Of a stretch of DNA of 64,000 bases, positions 33,877 to 42,145 are shown piece by piece. The translations under genes and the position numbers were made by a program. A model generated the notes under the pieces. The model was not told the origin of the DNA and made no database searches. It saw nothing but the letters and a program-made list of their open reading frames with translations. How positions within the stretch are numbered: position 1 is the first letter of the stretch; each line of letters begins with the position of its first letter. The DNA is from DASUNP01 sp035249305 (GTDB lineage: Bacteria > Acidobacteriota > Blastocatellia > UBA7656): NCBI GenBank assembly GCA_035249305.1, contig DATFGQ010000131.1, forward strand, positions 76,200 through 140,199, in the 5' to 3' direction.

Positions 33877-34343
33877 TGAGCGAACTATACATTCGAAAGC
33901 TAGGCCGTATTCGTGATGAATACGATGCAGCAGTCGGCGCGTTGGCGTATGTAAGCGCTAATTGGCATAAGCAGAATATCTTTAACTCCGAGGCGCTGGA
34001 GACGAGCAGTATTGAAGAGGTAAGACGTGCGGCAGCTAACTTAGAATCTACCTACCTGATTCATATATTTTCAGTATTTGAGGGGATATTGAAAGGGCAC
34101 CTTGCTCGGAACCATCCGAGGATAAAAGTGACAGATGACGTTTCAGCAGCTTGGTTAATAAGGTGCATATCAGGCATAAAACAATATCACATTAATGCTC
34201 AACTTAGGGACAAGGTGCATGGAGTCCGTAAATACCGTAACTATTTGGTTCATCAAGGAGGCTCAATGCCGGCACCTGTTCAATTATCTGAGGCTCTGGC
34301 AAGGCTCACAACATTTGTTCAACGACTACCAGATCCGCGATAG
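33876..34343 (+). CDS. HEPN-like protein
   Basis: 155 residues, all-helical in appearance. The C-terminal VRKYRNYLVHQGG has the R-x(4-6)-H signature of HEPN domains, the active site of many RNase toxins and defence RNases; an upstream conserved-looking acidic/aromatic helix (YLIHIFSVFEGILKGHL) fits the same fold. It starts with GTG overlapping the previous stop. The AT-rich composition is shared with its partner. The pair resembles toxin-antitoxin or anti-phage gene pairs, but which protein does what cannot be told. Confidence 0.68.
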   Translation: MSELYIRKLGRIRDEYDAAVGALAYVSANWHKQNIFNSEALETSSIEEVRRAAANLESTYLIHIFSVFEGILKGHLARNHPRIKVTDDVSAAWLIRCISGIKQYHINAQLRDKVHGVRKYRNYLVHQGGSMPAPVQLSEALARLTTFVQRLPDPR

Positions 34344-34499
34344 AAGCAGCCTAACAAGCTTGTGCTCTGGAGCCGCGCGAGCGGATTTCGTATCTCTCCA
34401 TCAGAAGGCTCATCTTAATGAATCGAAATTCGAGCCTATGCCCGTAGTAGAGATTGACCCCGATGATGAGTTTCACGCGGGAAAGGAGAAAACCTAACA

Positions 34500-34892
34500 A
34501 TGGCAGAACACCCCAATGCTACGATGATGAGACGCGCCGCAGAGGCTTTTATCAATGGCGACATGGCTACGCTCAAACAGCTCATTGCCGAAGACGCCGT
34601 ATGGCACGTGCCCGGCCGCAGCCAGCTCGCTGGCGACTACAGCGGTCACGACCAGATATTCGGCTTTTTCGGGAAGCTCATGGAGTTAACCGGAGGGACT
34701 TTCAAGATTGAAGTTCACGACGTTCTGGCGACAGACGACCACGTGGTCAACCTCGACAGGATGACCGCCACGCGGGGCCATAAAAAGCTCGACATGGACC
34801 TCATTCTCGTGGTCCACCCGAAAGACGGAAGGATCGCCGAAGCCTGGGACCGATTCTCAGATCAGTACGCCTGGGATGACTTCTGGGCGTAG
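34500..34892 (+). CDS. SnoaL/NTF2-like protein
   Basis: 130 residues with the NTF2-like cone fold pattern: MMRRAAEAFINGDMATLKQLIAEDAVWHVPG, followed by GHDQIFGFFGKLMELTGGTFKIEVHDVLATDDHVV and a terminal IAEAWDRFSDQYAWDDFW. Many such proteins are ketosteroid-isomerase-related enzymes or small-molecule binders; the ligand is unknown. An AAGGAG lies about 12 bases upstream of the ATG. GC content returns to the background level here, marking the right edge of the AT-rich module. Confidence 0.82.
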   Translation: MAEHPNATMMRRAAEAFINGDMATLKQLIAEDAVWHVPGRSQLAGDYSGHDQIFGFFGKLMELTGGTFKIEVHDVLATDDHVVNLDRMTATRGHKKLDMDLILVVHPKDGRIAEAWDRFSDQYAWDDFWA

Positions 34893-35170
34893 GGCGCAGG
34901 ATTCCTTAGACATACGCAGCCGCTTTATTGCATCCAGCTAAAACCACTCTAGCGATTATCACCGTAAATCCAGGTGAAATATGAATTGCTGTGGCTGGCA
35001 CGGCCATTGCAATAAGTAATCGCGAGTCGCCGCTGGCGGCTCGAATACAAAAACGATGAGAGTCGTTTCGGTCTAACACGCGCACCGTTCTGTCAGCGGC
35101 GTGAAGGTGGGGGCGGGCCAAAGCCATCGTCTGACCTCGCGCCGCGCAGGACGGACTGATTCGAGTACGG
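34893..35170. other. Non-coding gap
   Basis: Roughly 280 bases with no convincing gene, RNA or repeat that I can recognise. Confidence 0.4.
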
Positions 35171-35353
35171 ATGGGTGGGGCTGCTTTGTTTGCTGCAATT
35201 ATATTAGAAGCCGAATGGCAATGGTTGTTATGCGCGGCCGTGGCCTTCGTTTACGGCCTGGCGGTTATGTTGACCGTCATCGCGCTGCTCGTTAAGAGCG
35301 CGCAGAGGCATTACAAGGCTGAACAGAAGGGCAACGCCGAGATCGAATCTTAA
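35171..35353 (+). CDS. Possible 60-aa membrane peptide
   Basis: An ORF with two hydrophobic stretches (MGGAALFAAIILEAEWQWLL and VAFVYGLAVMLTVIALLV) and a charged, hydrophilic tail (AQRHYKAEQKGNAEIES), as expected of a small membrane protein. No ribosome-binding site is seen, so this is tentative. Confidence 0.35.
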   Translation: MGGAALFAAIILEAEWQWLLCAAVAFVYGLAVMLTVIALLVKSAQRHYKAEQKGNAEIES

Positions 35354-35407
35354 TGAGCTTCCCGGGGAGGGTCACTGGCGAGCGGCCTTCAGAGAGGAAC
35401 CCGGGAC

Positions 35408-35511
35408 GAGCGGCTGCGGGGCGAGCGAGCAAATCACAGGAGCGCTGAGGAAAGCAGAGGCCACAACGCTCGGTGACGCGCGACTGAAAATTCTCGCCCC
35501 CGCAGCCGCTC
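35408..35511. repeat. Long-range inverted repeat
   Basis: GAGCGGCTGCGGGGCGAG at the left and its near-perfect complement CTCGCCCCCGCAGCCGCTC at the right enclose about 65 bases. It could be a structured RNA or a repeat element; no ORF runs through it. Confidence 0.5.
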
Positions 35512-35525
35512 AAAATAAAGTGCTG

Positions 35526-35583
35526 AGTCCTGAGTGCTGAGTCCTAAGTGAGAACAATTACTCAGGACTCAGCACTCAGGACT
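35526..35583. repeat. Hairpin built of CTGAGT-type repeats
   Basis: Left arm 35526-35549 and right arm 35560-35583 pair over 24 bases with one mismatch. Both are made of alternating AGTCCTG/AGTGCTG words. It lies directly at the 3' end of the DUF3108 gene and may terminate it. Confidence 0.75.
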
Positions 35584-35585
35584 TT

Positions 35586-36380
35586 TTACTTCTTCTTCGT
35601 TCCCGTCGCCGAGGTGAGCTCGACGCGGACCTCGCCCCAGTTAGGCTCGGCCGTTATCAACACGGGTAAGCGGCGCTTGTCCGTCGTCACGTACATCTTC
35701 AGGTTGTAGAGGTTGCTCTTCCCGCGCCCGCCCGCCATCTCCGTAGTAATCCTTACCGCTTCGTAACTGCCCGCGCGCGTGGTGATCTTTTCGCGGGCTT
35801 CAGGCTTGACCTTTATCGCGTAGACCTTGTTGTCTTCGATCAGGTTGAAGCTGCGCGTCTTGCCCGGCGTCAAGTCGATCGTGCGTATGGCGTAAAGCAG
35901 ACCCGCGAGGTCGTATGTGTCCGGCGGTATCTCTATCGTCGTCCCGTCGGCGAGTCGCGCGGTGTGGCGCTGCTGATCAATCATGACCGATGTCTCTTCG
36001 CGCTTCTTGCCGCGCCTCGATTTTTTCTCGGCGCGGAAAGGCTGCATCGTCGCCGCGTTGATGAAAGACTCGTACACGTCGTTGACTTTGAAGACGATCG
36101 CGCTGACCAGACCTACGGACTGCGCCTGCGCGCTCACGTGAAAGCCATCTACGCCGTCAAAGCTGCGCCGGTCTTTAGTCTCCAGCGTCAGCTCGCCCGC
36201 CACGATGAAGTTCGACCACGAGACGTCATAGCTCAGCCGCTCGCCCACTGCGAAAGGGGCTTCGGCGGTGGTCGCGCTTACGGCCCTGGTCTGCTTGACG
36301 GGTTTGTCCTCGGCCAGGCCCGCGGGCGTCAAAATGGCGATCAGCGAGAGCGCAATTACTATTTTTTTCAATCTTGACAC
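35586..36380 (-). CDS. Secreted DUF3108 protein
   Basis: 264 residues. The start is set to a GTG at 36380: GGAGGT lies nine bases upstream and the product opens with a clean signal peptide (SRLKKIVIALSLIAILTPAGLA). The mature protein begins APFAVGERLSYDVSWSNFIVAGELTLE and runs through GVDGFHVSAQAQS, VYESFIN and RRLPVLITAEPNWGEVRVELT, the layout of DUF3108 proteins, periplasmic beta-structures of unknown role, often linked to envelope maintenance. The ATG-started longer forms (36410, 36449) lack ribosome sites. Confidence 0.85.
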   Translation of the reverse strand: MSRLKKIVIALSLIAILTPAGLAEDKPVKQTRAVSATTAEAPFAVGERLSYDVSWSNFIVAGELTLETKDRRSFDGVDGFHVSAQAQSVGLVSAIVFKVNDVYESFINAATMQPFRAEKKSRRGKKREETSVMIDQQRHTARLADGTTIEIPPDTYDLAGLLYAIRTIDLTPGKTRSFNLIEDNKVYAIKVKPEAREKITTRAGSYEAVRITTEMAGGRGKSNLYNLKMYVTTDKRRLPVLITAEPNWGEVRVELTSATGTKKK

Positions 36381-36491
36381 TACCAAAAGAACCTCCAAAT
36401 CGGTTTTCATCAAGATGAGATGCGCTCCACTGATTACATGATGCCCCATCCGATCTTAGGGTGACAAGCCGGGCGCGGCGCGCAAAATAAA

Positions 36492-36521
36492 AAGCGGGAC
36501 AGGTCTTAAAGGGCCTGCCCC
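36492..36521. terminator. Hairpin after the M23 peptidase gene
   Basis: GCGGGACAGG and CCTGCCCCGC form a 10-bp stem with one mismatch around a 10-base loop, 28 bases after the stop codon of the minus-strand M23 gene. Confidence 0.5.
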
Positions 36522-36548
36522 GCGCGATCAGTCTTTGCTAGGGAGATA

Positions 36549-37409
36549 CTACTTATCCTGCTTCTGAGTCGATTCTGAGGGGAGTGTGTTGAAAAACTCG
36601 CTCGTCGCGTCAAGGGCCAAGGGCTGGAGCGGGTTCACAGGGTTATCATTAATTCGCACTTCGTAGTGCAGGTGCGGCGAGGTGGCCCGCCCCGTCGATC
36701 CTGCGTATCCTATGACGGTCCCGCGCTCGACGCGCGTGCCGACCGCGACCGCGTAGCTTGAAAGGTGCGCGTAGTGAGTCGTCACTCCGCCGCCATGATT
36801 GATGACGATCAGGTTGCCGTAGCCGTGATACCAGCCGGCGAACTGTACTACGCCCGGATGGCTCGCGCCTACGGGGTCGCCCCAGCGGGCCTTTATGTCT
36901 ACGCCGGAATGGAACCGCGCGCGCCCGGTGAAGGGGTCGCTGCGGTAGCCGTAAAGGCTGCCGATCTTGACGTTCGATATAATGGGGCGCTGCTCGTACT
37001 TAAGCTCGGGCTTTGATTCGCCCGGAGCTAACTTTTCGGGGGGGATCACAACCACCTGCGGTCCGTCCTGGACGATCATAGGCGAGCTGTTGCCCTCTTT
37101 GTACACCTGTTCTGGGTTTACTATCCCTTCCGGGGGGATCACGATAGCTATGGGGCTGCGCTTGACGATTACCGGCGCGGGCGGGACGACTAAGTTAAGC
37201 TCTGTGGCAGCGCCCTCTTGCGGCAGAGGGTTTTGCTGGGGAGGCGTTTTTTCTTGGGCCGCGCCCTTCTTTTCGTCCTTCTGCTTTTCGACCGCCTTGG
37301 GCGAGAGTATCGTGCTCTGCTCGCCGGATTGCGTCTGCGCAGTGGCCGTTGATACCAGTGAGGCGAGTAACAGGGCAGCTACTATACCTCTGATTGTTCC
37401 TGCTATCAA
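36549..37409 (-). CDS. Secreted M23 family metallopeptidase (LytM-like)
   Basis: 286 residues. The start is set to TTG at 37409 because AAAGGAGAAG sits just ahead of it and a signal peptide follows (GIVAALLLASLVSTATAQ); the longer frame start would place the ribosome site inside the gene. A Pro/Gln/Lys-rich linker region (about 30-140) precedes the M23 domain, with GYRSDPFTGRARFHSGVDI (zinc His and Asp), YGNLIVINHGGGVTTHYAHLS and ATSPHLHYEVR (HxH). All zinc and catalytic residues are present, so it is likely an active peptidoglycan endopeptidase rather than an EnvC/NlpD-type degenerate activator. Confidence 0.92.
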   Translation of the reverse strand: MIAGTIRGIVAALLLASLVSTATAQTQSGEQSTILSPKAVEKQKDEKKGAAQEKTPPQQNPLPQEGAATELNLVVPPAPVIVKRSPIAIVIPPEGIVNPEQVYKEGNSSPMIVQDGPQVVVIPPEKLAPGESKPELKYEQRPIISNVKIGSLYGYRSDPFTGRARFHSGVDIKARWGDPVGASHPGVVQFAGWYHGYGNLIVINHGGGVTTHYAHLSSYAVAVGTRVERGTVIGYAGSTGRATSPHLHYEVRINDNPVNPLQPLALDATSEFFNTLPSESTQKQDK

Positions 37410-37594
37410 AACTTCTCCTTTCAAAAACAAATATCTATCCCCTCTGCTTGAACGAAACCTAAAAGTACTGCTTAGAAGTAGGTGGGTACTGCCAGGAGCG
37501 GCATTCTATGAATCGGGCGGGCGTATGTCAACAGTTTGCCCCCTGATTGGGGGCTAAATATTCTTGTGAATTTCTTGCGGAAATACTACGGAAA

Positions 37595-37832
37595 GTCCTG
37601 AGTGCTGAGTGCTGAGTCCTGAGTTTTTTCTTTCACTCAGCACTCAGCGCTCAGAGGGCGTCTGAAAAGCCCCTGCGGGGCTCGATGTCTGTAGAAGGGT
37701 CGCATAACCAATATTCAACTCCTACGGAGTTGTATGTACCTGCCTGGCGATCAACTACAAGCATCCGGCTCCTACGGAGCCGAGTAGCTTACTATTACTC
37801 AGCACTCAGGACTCAGCACTCAGCACTTCTTG
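37595..37832. repeat. Composite palindromic element
   Basis: Begins with a CTGAGTGCTGAGT-type hairpin (37595-37655), then GGCGTCTGAAAAGCCCCTGC, palindromes ACTCCTACGGAGT and GGCTCCTACGGAGCC, and ends in ACTCAGCACTCAGGACTCAG. The same modules in the same order occur at 55310-55535. Confidence 0.8.
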
Positions 37833-37834
37833 AA

Positions 37835-39001
37835 TTACCCCAACTGTTTGCGGAAGCGCCACGCGCTCACGCCTACGAGCAGGACTGCGAAGACAAGCAG
37901 CGCCAGAAGATTCGGATAGAGCACGTCTACGCCCGCGCCTTTCAGCATCACGCCGCGCGAAATCGATGCGAAGTGGCGTATGGGGTTGAGATAAGTAAAT
38001 GGTTGCAGCCAGTCCGGGATTGCCTCGATCGGCGTCGTGGCCCCGGACAAAAGCGACAGCGGGGGGTTGACGAAAAAGCCTATCAACTGCGCCTGCTGTT
38101 GCGACCGGGAGAAAGTGGCGATGAACGTCCCTATGCCGATTCCTGCGAAGACGCACAGCGCGCCCGCCGTGTAGAGCGTCAGAAGCGACCCGCGCACCGG
38201 CAGGCCGAAGACCACGTAGCCTACGATGATCGCAAGCCCTATGTCGGCCAGCAGCAACAAAAATAGCGGCGCGATCTTGGCCGTGATTATCTCCGACGCC
38301 ACGGCGGGCGTCATCAGTAACTGCTCGATCGTGCCGATCTCTTTCTCTTTGACCATCGAGGCCGACGCCACGATCGAGCCGTTCAGCACGAGCAGTATCC
38401 CTAGAACTCCCGCCGTGATGAACCACGAGTGCTCTAATCCGGGGTTGTAGAGCAAGGCCACTCGCGACTCGATCTGGCCGCGCTGCGGCTCGGCTCCCGC
38501 GTCGCTTATCGCGAGGGCGGGGGCCGATTCGCCAGCGGCGCGCTCGTTGTAAGAGGCGATGATGCGCGAAGCGTAGCCCGCGGCTATGCCGGAGGTGTTC
38601 GAATCGACTGCGTCAAAAAGGAGCTGCACCTCGGCCGTCTCGCGGCGGTCGCGCCGGCGCGCGAAATCTGATGGGATCACCAGCCCCGTGTCCAGCTCTC
38701 CCGCCCTCAGCGACTCTCCCAGCGCTTCGGTCGACGGGAAGTACTCTTTTACATGAAATGAATGGCTCTCGACGAAAGCCGAAACTACCTCGCGGCTCGC
38801 GGCCGTGCGGCTCTCGTCGACGACGCCCAGTCGCAGGTCGGTCACTTGCGGGTTGAGCGCAAAGCCGAAGATCACCAACTGCACGGTCGGCGGAATGACA
38901 AGCGAGAAGACCAGACGTTTGTCTCGCTTGATCTGCCGAAGCTCCTTCATAAAGAGCGCGAGTAGGCGACTCCTTGTTACTCTCTTAAACCATTTGCTCA
39001 T
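37835..39001 (-). CDS. ABC-2 type transporter permease (second)
   Basis: 388 residues of the YhhJ/YbhR type: an N-terminal helix (RLVFSLVIPPTVQLVIFGFAL), a large extracytoplasmic domain (about 60-220, LRLGVVDESRTAASREVVSAF), then five helices including VLGILLVLNGSIVASASMV and LNPIRHFASISRGVMLKG. The ATG at 39001 overlaps the stop of the upstream permease (ATGA). A longer frame extends upstream only as a shadow of that gene. It should form the heteromeric channel with the first permease. Confidence 0.92.
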   Translation of the reverse strand: MSKWFKRVTRSRLLALFMKELRQIKRDKRLVFSLVIPPTVQLVIFGFALNPQVTDLRLGVVDESRTAASREVVSAFVESHSFHVKEYFPSTEALGESLRAGELDTGLVIPSDFARRRDRRETAEVQLLFDAVDSNTSGIAAGYASRIIASYNERAAGESAPALAISDAGAEPQRGQIESRVALLYNPGLEHSWFITAGVLGILLVLNGSIVASASMVKEKEIGTIEQLLMTPAVASEIITAKIAPLFLLLLADIGLAIIVGYVVFGLPVRGSLLTLYTAGALCVFAGIGIGTFIATFSRSQQQAQLIGFFVNPPLSLLSGATTPIEAIPDWLQPFTYLNPIRHFASISRGVMLKGAGVDVLYPNLLALLVFAVLLVGVSAWRFRKQLG

Positions 39002-40119
39002 GATTCCACCTGCATGTGGCGCATCTTTCGCCACGCTAGAAGAAAAAAGAATGCCCCGATGATGGCCAGCATCACGGGGGCGTGCCACACGGCCGGCCAC
39101 CCGCCGCCGCGCACGAACGTGTCGCGCGCGATCTCTATGAAGTATCTCGCGGGAACTATCCCGGCGATCCAGCGAATCGCCGCCGGGACGTTCGAGACAG
39201 GGAAGACGAACCCGCTCAAAAGAAACGAGAGCAGGAACCCGAAGAACGCTACGGCCTGAATTGCCGTCGCCTGGTTGGGTATGACGCAGCCCACCATAAC
39301 CCCGAAGCTGACGGTGCAGAAAAGGTAGAACACCGTCCCGACCAATAGCGGCGTCGGGTCCCCGACAAACGTCAGGTCGAAGAAGAAGATCGAAAGCACC
39401 AGCGCCAGCGCCCACTCGGCCAGCGCGATCACGAAGAAGGCGGCTATCTTGCCTAACAGAAATTCGGTTGCCGATATGCTCGAAACGTATACCTGCAAGA
39501 TCGTCTTCTGCTCGCCCTCGCGCGACGTTGCCAACGCCGCAAGCAGAGGCGGGAAGAGCGCCAGCACCACGGCGAAGACCGCCGGGCCGATGTACTTGTC
39601 GGAATCTACTCCGGGGTTGTACCACATACGCATCTCGGCCTTGACGGCCGGCGGCTTCACCGCCGTCTTGCTGTCGCCGGGATCGAGCTGCGCCTGGAAG
39701 GCCCGCGTGATCGAGCTTGCGCTGCCTCGCAGGGCGTTGGCCGTGTTCGAGTCCGTCGCGTCTATCAGCCACTGCACTTCGGCCGTCCGGCCGCGCAGAA
39801 AGTCTTGCTCGAAGTTCTTGGGGATCACTATCGCGGCGCGCGCATGCTCGGAGACGAGCGCTTCGTCCGGCTGTTGATCTATCGAGACCGGCACGACGCG
39901 AAACGTGATCGAAGTCCTGACCGCGTCGATGTACCGGCGCGAAAGCGGCGTGCGGTCAAAGTCCTGAACGGTAACCGGCACGTTCTTGACCGACAGAGAT
40001 ATTGCCGCGCCGATCAGCACTATCAGCACGAGCGGCAGCACCAGCGCGAGCGCGACCGTCAGCCTGTCGCGAAACGTCTGAGTCAATTCTTTACGAGCCT
40101 GCGCTATGATCCTTTTCAT
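38998..40119 (-). CDS. ABC-2 type transporter permease (first)
   Basis: 373 residues with the same plan as the following permease: one N-terminal helix (LTVALALVLPLVLIVLIGAAI), a soluble domain (VTVQDFDRTPLSRRYIDAVR) and a C-terminal bundle (VAFFGFLLSFLLSGFVFPVSN, FIEIARDTFVRGG). Relatives are YbhS/YhhJ subunits of drug or unknown-substrate exporters. The gap to the ATPase gene is 11 bases, the overlap with the next permease 4 bases. Confidence 0.92.
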   Translation of the reverse strand: MKRIIAQARKELTQTFRDRLTVALALVLPLVLIVLIGAAISLSVKNVPVTVQDFDRTPLSRRYIDAVRTSITFRVVPVSIDQQPDEALVSEHARAAIVIPKNFEQDFLRGRTAEVQWLIDATDSNTANALRGSASSITRAFQAQLDPGDSKTAVKPPAVKAEMRMWYNPGVDSDKYIGPAVFAVVLALFPPLLAALATSREGEQKTILQVYVSSISATEFLLGKIAAFFVIALAEWALALVLSIFFFDLTFVGDPTPLLVGTVFYLFCTVSFGVMVGCVIPNQATAIQAVAFFGFLLSFLLSGFVFPVSNVPAAIRWIAGIVPARYFIEIARDTFVRGGGWPAVWHAPVMLAIIGAFFFLLAWRKMRHMQVES

Positions 40120-40130
40120 GACTTGCCTCT

Positions 40131-42143
40131 CTACTCTTCGATTGCGACTTTGCCTTTGCGGCGAGCCTTCTCGACTACGACTATGAACACGTCTTCGAGC
40201 GAGTAGCGCTGCTCGGCGGCCGTCACAACCCGTATGCCGCCGGCCTCAAGCCGCGCCCGCGTGTGGCGCACCCCTTCGTCGTCATCGACGATGACGTGCA
40301 AGCGGTCGCCGAACAACGACACGCGCCAGCGCTCGCTCTCGCTCTTTAACAGGTCGGCCGCGCGCTGCGGCGCGTCCGTGATCAGCTCTATCAAGTGGCC
40401 TTCCTGCTCGGCCTTGATCCCCGTCGGCGTGCCTTCCGCGACCAGCTCGCCCGCGACCATAAAGCCCAGGCGATTACACTGCTCGGCCTCTTCAAGGTAG
40501 TGCGTGGTCACGAGCACCGCGACGCCGCGGTCGGCAAGGTTGTTGATCATCTTCCAGAACGCGCGCCGCGCCAGCGGGTCTACGCCCGACGTGGGCTCGT
40601 CTAAAAAGAGCACGCTCGGCTCGTGCATGATCGATGCGCCGAAGGCCACGCGCTGCTTCCAACCGCCGGGCAGCTCGCCCGTGATCATCTCGCCGCGCCC
40701 TTCGAGCCCCGCGAACGAGAGCACCCACCGCTTCTTCTCCTCGCGCTCTTCGGGCGGGACCTGGTAGACGCCCGCGAAAAAATCTAAGTTCTCGTTTATC
40801 GTGATGTCGTCGTAGAGCGAAAACTTCTGTGACATATAACCTACGCGCTGTCGCACGAAGCTGCTGCGGAGGCTGCCATGCTCGCCGGCCAACTGCATCT
40901 CGCCGCTCGTCGGCGCGACAAGGCCGCAGAGCATCTTTATCGTCGTGGTCTTCCCGGCCCCATTCGCACCCAACAGCCCGTAGATCTCGCCGTACTTGAC
41001 TTCGATGTTGATGTCTTTGACCGCGTGAAAACCGCCGAACCGCTTCTCCAGGTTATGAGCGCCAATCGCTATCGCGTCCGGCGCGCGCTCGCGGAATCGG
41101 CGGCGCGCGGGGAAGGGCGCGTTGCCGATCTCGCCCCCAAGCTCGCGCAGTATCGCCACAAACGAGTTCTCAAGCGTGGGCTCGCCCGTCGTAATCTCTT
41201 TAACAGTCAGCCCCGCGTTGGTGAGCGCCTCGCGCGTCGCTTCCGCGTCGCGCTCCTGGTCGCGCACCATCACGTCGAGCCGGTCGCCGAATCTCTGAAC
41301 GTCGGCCACCTCGCGGACATCGCTCAAGACCTCTTCGGCGCGGCCAAGGTCCGAGGCGCGCACCTCAAGACGTTTCAGCCCCAGGTCCAGACGTATCTCG
41401 GCGGGCGTGCCGGTCTGGCGAATCTCGCCGTCGTACATCAACGCCACGCGAGTGCACCGCTCGGCTTCGTCAAGGTAAGGCGTCGCCACGACTATCGTCA
41501 TGCCTTCGGCCGAAAGGCTCGCCAGCGTGTCCCAGAACTCTCTGCGCGAGACCGGGTCGACGCCCGTCGTCGGCTCGTCCAGCAACAGAAGCCCCGGCTC
41601 GGTTATCAGCGCGCAAGCGAGCGCCAGCTTCTGTTTCATCCCGCCGCTCAACCGGCCCGCGAGCCTCGTCGTGAAGCGGTCCATGTCAAAGAGCTTCAAG
41701 TAACGCGAGCCGCGCTTTTCGATCTCTGCGGGCGACAGCTTGCGCAGCTCGCCCATGTAGCGCAGGTTCTCGGCGACGCTCAAATCCTGGTAGAGGCTGA
41801 AGCTCTGCGTGAGATAACCCGTAGCCTTTCGCGCGTCGAGCGCCGAAAGCCCGAATATGCTCACTTCACCGGCGGTCGCGGCCATCACGCCGCCCAAGAT
41901 TTGAAAGACCGAAGTCTTGCCCGCCCCGTCCGGGCCGATCAGCCCGAAGACCTCGCCGCGCGCGATGTCGAGGTCTATGCCTCGCACAGCTTCCTCCGCG
42001 CCGTAGCTCTTTCGCAGCCCGCGAACCCTTATCGCACTCTCTCTCATTTCAGCCGCCGAGCCTCTCTGCTCTTGCCCTACGAGCGGGCCTGACGCGATTA
42101 CGTTCTGCATGGCGCTTGATGACATTTCCAGCCGTGAGCTCAT
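40131..42143 (-). CDS. Double ABC transporter ATPase (YbhF-like)
   Basis: 670 residues containing two full ABC domains in one chain: the first with GPDGAGKTS, LSGGMKQKLALACAL and LLLLDEPTTGVDP, the second with GANGAGKTTT, a degenerate signature LPGGWKQRVAFGASI and VLFLDEPTSGVDP. Relatives in YbhFSR and RbbA-like transporters power an ABC-2 exporter. The ATG at 42143 is preceded by GGAGGTGATC, close to a perfect anti-Shine-Dalgarno complement, and the HlyD stop lies inside that site, two bases before the start. Confidence 0.94.
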   Translation of the reverse strand: MSSRLEMSSSAMQNVIASGPLVGQEQRGSAAEMRESAIRVRGLRKSYGAEEAVRGIDLDIARGEVFGLIGPDGAGKTSVFQILGGVMAATAGEVSIFGLSALDARKATGYLTQSFSLYQDLSVAENLRYMGELRKLSPAEIEKRGSRYLKLFDMDRFTTRLAGRLSGGMKQKLALACALITEPGLLLLDEPTTGVDPVSRREFWDTLASLSAEGMTIVVATPYLDEAERCTRVALMYDGEIRQTGTPAEIRLDLGLKRLEVRASDLGRAEEVLSDVREVADVQRFGDRLDVMVRDQERDAEATREALTNAGLTVKEITTGEPTLENSFVAILRELGGEIGNAPFPARRRFRERAPDAIAIGAHNLEKRFGGFHAVKDINIEVKYGEIYGLLGANGAGKTTTIKMLCGLVAPTSGEMQLAGEHGSLRSSFVRQRVGYMSQKFSLYDDITINENLDFFAGVYQVPPEEREEKKRWVLSFAGLEGRGEMITGELPGGWKQRVAFGASIMHEPSVLFLDEPTSGVDPLARRAFWKMINNLADRGVAVLVTTHYLEEAEQCNRLGFMVAGELVAEGTPTGIKAEQEGHLIELITDAPQRAADLLKSESERWRVSLFGDRLHVIVDDDEGVRHTRARLEAGGIRVVTAAEQRYSLEDVFIVVVEKARRKGKVAIEE

Positions 42144-42145
42144 GA

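Noticed and set aside
34195..34497. 100-codon ORF overlapping the HEPN-like gene
   Set aside because: Out of frame with the motif-bearing HEPN-like gene and lacking a ribosome site.
37835..39772. 645-codon ORF
   Set aside because: The upstream 257 codons are out-of-frame reading of the first permease; the true start at 39001 overlaps its stop by ATGA.
40878..42092. 404-codon plus-strand ORF
   Set aside because: It lies antisense within the ABC ATPase gene, is Arg/His-rich without motifs, and is a shadow of high-GC coding.
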